From Haliea sp041583655 (lineage in GTDB: Bacteria; Pseudomonadota; Gammaproteobacteria; Pseudomonadales; Halieaceae), in NCBI GenBank assembly GCA_041583655.1, contig JBFHFJ010000131.1, forward strand, positions 1 through 8,529: 8,529 bases of DNA, in the 5' to 3' direction. Both the position numbers and the translations under genes were made by a program. This document shows, one piece after another, positions 5,790 through 8,529 of the stretch. Each line of letters opens with the position of its first letter. The stretch's first letter is position 1. The notes beneath the pieces are model-generated. The model did not search any database and was not told the DNA's origin. It worked only from the letters and a program-made list of their open reading frames with translations.

Positions 5790-6867
5790 CTACCGGTTTT
5801 ATCACCGCCCCCGATCTGGCATCGGCGAAGGCCTGGTTGATGGCATCAAAGGGATAGGTTTTGATCAAGCGGTCGAAAGGGAACAATCCCTGCTGGTGGT
5901 AGCCGATGAGCTTGGGCAGGAACTCGCGGGGCAGTGCCGAGCCCAGTAAGATGCCCTGTACCCGGGCAGACTTCACCAGCAATGGAAACGGTGTGAACGG
6001 GAACGGCTCCCCGTTACGGGGGATGGTTACCACGCCGCAGCGGCCGCGCATGCCCAGGCATTCAATGGCCGCCTGGAAGGCGCTTTCCTGGCTGCTGGTT
6101 TCGAGGCTGGCTGCAAATCCTCGGGGGTTCAGCTTCTTGAGGGTCGCCACCACGTCTTCCTGCCCCGCGTGGATTGTCCGGGTGGCCCCAAGCGTCTCGG
6201 CCAGCGCCAGGCGCTGCGCGTGGACATCCACCGCCACCACCATGCCTGCGCCAGCCAGTTTTGCCGCCATCACCGCGGCCAACCCCACGGCACCGGCACC
6301 AAACACCACCAGGCTTTCACCCGGCTGCACTTGCAGTGACTTCAGCACTGCACCGGCGCCGGTCATGATGCCACAGGGCAGGGCCGCGCGCAGGGCGGCG
6401 TCCAGCCCGAGGGAATCCACAGTGACACTGCGCGCGGGGACCAATGCGTACTGGGCAAACGAGGATTGCTGAAAGAATGCACCGGTCAGCGGCTTGCCGG
6501 CCATGCTGAGAGTAGTGGACCCATCGAAACGGCGGCCGCCGATGCTGCCCTCCACGCTCCGTTCACACGCATAGGCGTGCCCGGATACACAATCGGGGCA
6601 GTCACCACACCAGCCGTAGGACATGATGACGCTGTCTCCAACCTCGACATCACTGACCGCACTGCCGCGCTGCACCACGGTACCCGTTCCCTCGTGGCCA
6701 AGCACAGCCGGCAACACCATGTAGTGTCGGGCAGAGACGTCGGTATGACAGATGCCACAGGCCTCGATACGCACCAAAACCTCATCGGGTCGAGGCTCAT
6801 CGAGCTCAACAGTGGCAAAGCGAAAATCGCCCTCTACGGAATCAATGACCGCCGCCCGTGTTTTCAT
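5776..6867 (-). CDS. Zinc-dependent alcohol dehydrogenase (MDR superfamily, aryl/allylic-alcohol type)
   Basis: This 363-residue enzyme should oxidise an alcohol to an aldehyde with NAD+ in the cytosol. Catalytic zinc ligands are visible as C40 (CGICHTD), H58 with E59 (GHEGTG) and C165 (LPCGIMTGAG). The structural zinc site is C87, C90, C93 and C101. The Rossmann motif GAGAVG (190-195) and D214 at the end of the second strand favour NAD+ over NADP+. The FFQQSSFAQYALV segment (131-143) is typical of the benzyl alcohol/geraniol dehydrogenase-like subgroup, so aryl or allylic alcohols are plausible, but this is inference. Two starts are possible. The ATG at 6867 forms an ATGA overlap with the stop of the acyl-CoA synthetase gene and gives the usual family N-terminus MKTRAAV. 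The ATG at 6885 adds six residues and has an AGG 7 bases upstream. I prefer 6867, which implies translational coupling. Family confidence is high. Confidence 0.92.
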   Translation of the reverse strand: MKTRAAVIDSVEGDFRFATVELDEPRPDEVLVRIEACGICHTDVSARHYMVLPAVLGHEGTGTVVQRGSAVSDVEVGDSVIMSYGWCGDCPDCVSGHAYACERSVEGSIGGRRFDGSTTLSMAGKPLTGAFFQQSSFAQYALVPARSVTVDSLGLDAALRAALPCGIMTGAGAVLKSLQVQPGESLVVFGAGAVGLAAVMAAKLAGAGMVVAVDVHAQRLALAETLGATRTIHAGQEDVVATLKKLNPRGFAASLETSSQESAFQAAIECLGMRGRCGVVTIPRNGEPFPFTPFPLLVKSARVQGILLGSALPREFLPKLIGYHQQGLFPFDRLIKTYPFDAINQAFADARSGAVIKPVVVMS

Positions 6868-8529
6868 CGTTCCAACAGTCTCCATCCCTTGACCTGAGCG
6901 CCCTCTGCCACGGCCTCGTTCGCCAAACGCTGCAAGGTCTGGTAATCCAGCTTGCCATTGGGCCCCCTGCCGACGGTATCGACCACCACGTAATGCTTGG
7001 GCACCTTGTAATCCGCCAGTTGGGCACCCAGGGCCCTGTGAAGCTCGGCGGGCACAATATCAGCGCCTGCCACCGGCTCGACCAACGCCGTCACCGCCGA
7101 CCCCCAGCGTGCATCGTGCACGCCTACCACGCAGCTGTCGGCGACACCGGGCAGGGCCTTGAGGCACTGCTCCACTTCCTCGGGGAAAACCTTCTCTCCA
7201 CCGGTGTTGATACAAACGTTTCCGCGCCCCAGAAACCTTACAGTGCCATCGGCCAACACCTGCCCCCAATCGCCCAGCAGGCAGTAGCGCTTGCCGTTAA
7301 TCACGGGGAAAGTCTGTGCCGTGCGTTCGGGGTCTTTATAGTAGCCGTCCGCAATGAGCCCGCTACGCGCAATCATGCCCATCTCGCCGCTACCCGGCGC
7401 AACCTCTCTGTGGTCTTCGGTAAACACGCGCACGAATTCGCCGATCTGCAGCTTTAATGACCTCCCTTCGCTGCTGCTGGCAGACTGTCGGCTCATGGCC
7501 GCATGCCCCAGCGCCGCCGACTCCGAACCCCCGAGAATATCCAGCAGCTGCAGGTTGGGGAGTCGTTCCACCAGGTTCCGCTTGATATGCATGCTGAAAA
7601 CCGCGGCCGAGGAAATCAGCATGGTAAAACCCGCAAGGTCGGCGACATTGTCGCGCTGCTCAAGCGCCTCAAGCAGGGGCTTGCCCATGGCATCCCCGGG
7701 TATTTTCAGCGTATTGACTCCGTAACGGGCAATGGCATCCCAGGCATCCGCTGCGATAAACCGGGGTGCGGATGACGTCACTACAGTACCGCCAAAGACG
7801 AGTGTGGGCAGCAGGCTGTAAACTCCCAGGCCGTGCATCATGGGCGCAATCACCATTTCGGTGTAATGCTCACCCCGCCGATACATTTCCAGCACCGCCT
7901 CCACGGACCGAGGCTGTGTGGGTCCTTCAGCGCAGAAGTAGTTGATGCCAAACATCTGGAACAGCTTGTCCTGGTTCCACATCACCCCCTTGGGGAGGCC
8001 TGTGGTGCCGCCGGTATACATGAAGAATTGATCCTCGGGATTCGAGGAATACGCAGGCTCAGGCTGTTCCCGGTTCAGTGCCTCTTCGAATCTGCAGTGG
8101 GTTCGGTCCCCCCACCAGGGCGACATTGCCCTGCCATCACCGTCCAGTTCAACAAGCACTCTGAGCTCGGGCAATTCAGGCAGAATCGCGGCCAGGTTGT
8201 CCTGAAAGCACGCTTGATAAAACACTGCCTTGCTGTCGGAGTTGGCAAAAATATAGGCGAGTTCCCGGGCGGTATACCGGTAGTTTACGTTCACGTGTAC
8301 CGCACCGATCTGCAGGATGGCGACCACCGCCTCCACATACTCGATGCTGTTACGGGCATAAATTGCGACTTTGTCGCCACGCTCGATCCCCAGTGTCCGC
8401 ATCAACCCACAGAGACGTCGGCTTCGCTCTGTCAGCTCGCCCCAGGTCAGCTGTCGAGCGGTGTGGGCGTCAATCACCGCCGGCCGGTCAGATGGCGCAT
8501 TCGCCATGGCCAATCTCAGCAGGTCACCC
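6864..8529 (-). CDS. AMP-dependent acyl-CoA synthetase/ligase (FadD-like), 5' end outside the window
   Basis: This ANL-superfamily enzyme should activate a carboxylic acid with ATP and join it to CoA. The P-loop is FMYTGGTTGLPKGVMW (about 164-179, counting from the TTG at 8513). The usual A5 position holds LLDILGGSES (about 322-331). The A7 region is GDWGQVLADGTVRFLGR (about 413-429), followed by the hinge and A8 block NTGGEKVFPEEVE (about 435-447). The catalytic lysine lies in PNGKLDY near the C-terminus (about K520). Together these make both the large and the small domain complete. The frame remains open to the window edge, with GDLLRLAMANAPSDRPAV looking like the usual first helix of the family. 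Internal starts exist at 8513 (TTG) and 8507 (ATG), but the true start probably lies a few codons outside. The stop overlaps the alcohol dehydrogenase start by 4 bases. The A8 pattern resembles medium/long-chain or steroid-side-chain FadD proteins, but the substrate is unknown. Confidence 0.92.
   Translation of the reverse strand, partial: GDLLRLAMANAPSDRPAVIDAHTARQLTWGELTERSRRLCGLMRTLGIERGDKVAIYARNSIEYVEAVVAILQIGAVHVNVNYRYTARELAYIFANSDSKAVFYQACFQDNLAAILPELPELRVLVELDGDGRAMSPWWGDRTHCRFEEALNREQPEPAYSSNPEDQFFMYTGGTTGLPKGVMWNQDKLFQMFGINYFCAEGPTQPRSVEAVLEMYRRGEHYTEMVIAPMMHGLGVYSLLPTLVFGGTVVTSSAPRFIAADAWDAIARYGVNTLKIPGDAMGKPLLEALEQRDNVADLAGFTMLISSAAVFSMHIKRNLVERLPNLQLLDILGGSESAALGHAAMSRQSASSSEGRSLKLQIGEFVRVFTEDHREVAPGSGEMGMIARSGLIADGYYKDPERTAQTFPVINGKRYCLLGDWGQVLADGTVRFLGRGNVCINTGGEKVFPEEVEQCLKALPGVADSCVVGVHDARWGSAVTALVEPVAGADIVPAELHRALGAQLADYKVPKHYVVVDTVGRGPNGKLDYQTLQRLANEAVAEGAQVKGWRLLER

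Noticed and set aside
4807..5949. Long + strand reading frame of 380 codons rich in Gln, Gly and Arg
   Set aside because: It lies opposite the AEC permease and the end of the alcohol dehydrogenase, both of which have clear family motifs. Its low-complexity composition is what antisense reading of GC-rich membrane-protein codons produces.
1..8529. Defence system, CRISPR array, mobile element or tRNA gene
   Set aside because: I saw no direct-repeat array, terminal inverted repeats, transposase, integrase or toxin-antitoxin motif, and no cloverleaf-like sequence; all long stretches are explained by housekeeping or catabolic genes.

Overview
The window is a GC-rich bacterial chromosomal segment. 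Gene density, family content (TonB-dependent receptor, Fur-like sites, crotonase and acyl-CoA synthetase genes) and protein style suggest a Gram-negative proteobacterium. A free-living, lipid- or alcohol-degrading gammaproteobacterium is my best guess, but no gene here fixes the taxon. Eight protein-coding genes fill almost all of the sequence: one partial gene on the + strand, then seven on the - strand. I see no rRNA, tRNA, CRISPR array, transposase, integrase or phage gene.

Layout: the 3' end of a short-chain dehydrogenase/reductase gene (1-372, +) runs head-on into a - strand cluster, and its stop codon overlaps the stop of the facing gene. Reading the - strand from right to left in transcription order, there are three blocks. 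Block A (8529 to 4825) is an AMP-forming acyl-CoA synthetase whose 5' end lies outside the window, a zinc-dependent alcohol dehydrogenase joined to it by a 4-base stop/start overlap, and an AEC-family permease 45 bases downstream. Block B (about 4824 to 2571) is a TonB-dependent siderophore receptor with its own promoter region carrying two Fur-like palindromes. A perfect 10-bp GC-rich hairpin follows its stop codon. Block C (2457 to 369) is a DUF429 protein (RNase H-like fold), a crotonase-fold enzyme and the RNA 2',3'-cyclic phosphodiesterase ThpR, separated by 35 and 11 bases.

How the genes may work together: block A looks like a small catabolic unit that could take up or export an organic acid, oxidise an alcohol and activate a carboxylic acid with CoA. 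The aldehyde dehydrogenase that would link the last two steps is not in the window. The crotonase in block C belongs to the same general chemistry but sits in a different transcriptional block and lacks one of the two classical catalytic glutamates. The siderophore receptor is an iron-acquisition gene inserted between the two blocks. The SDR fragment could also belong to lipid or alcohol metabolism.

I did not find a clear unknown system such as a defence island, secretion module or retroelement. The most useful leads are the tandem Fur-like sites, the hairpin after the receptor gene, the altered active site of the crotonase, and the grouping of a DUF429 protein with ThpR.
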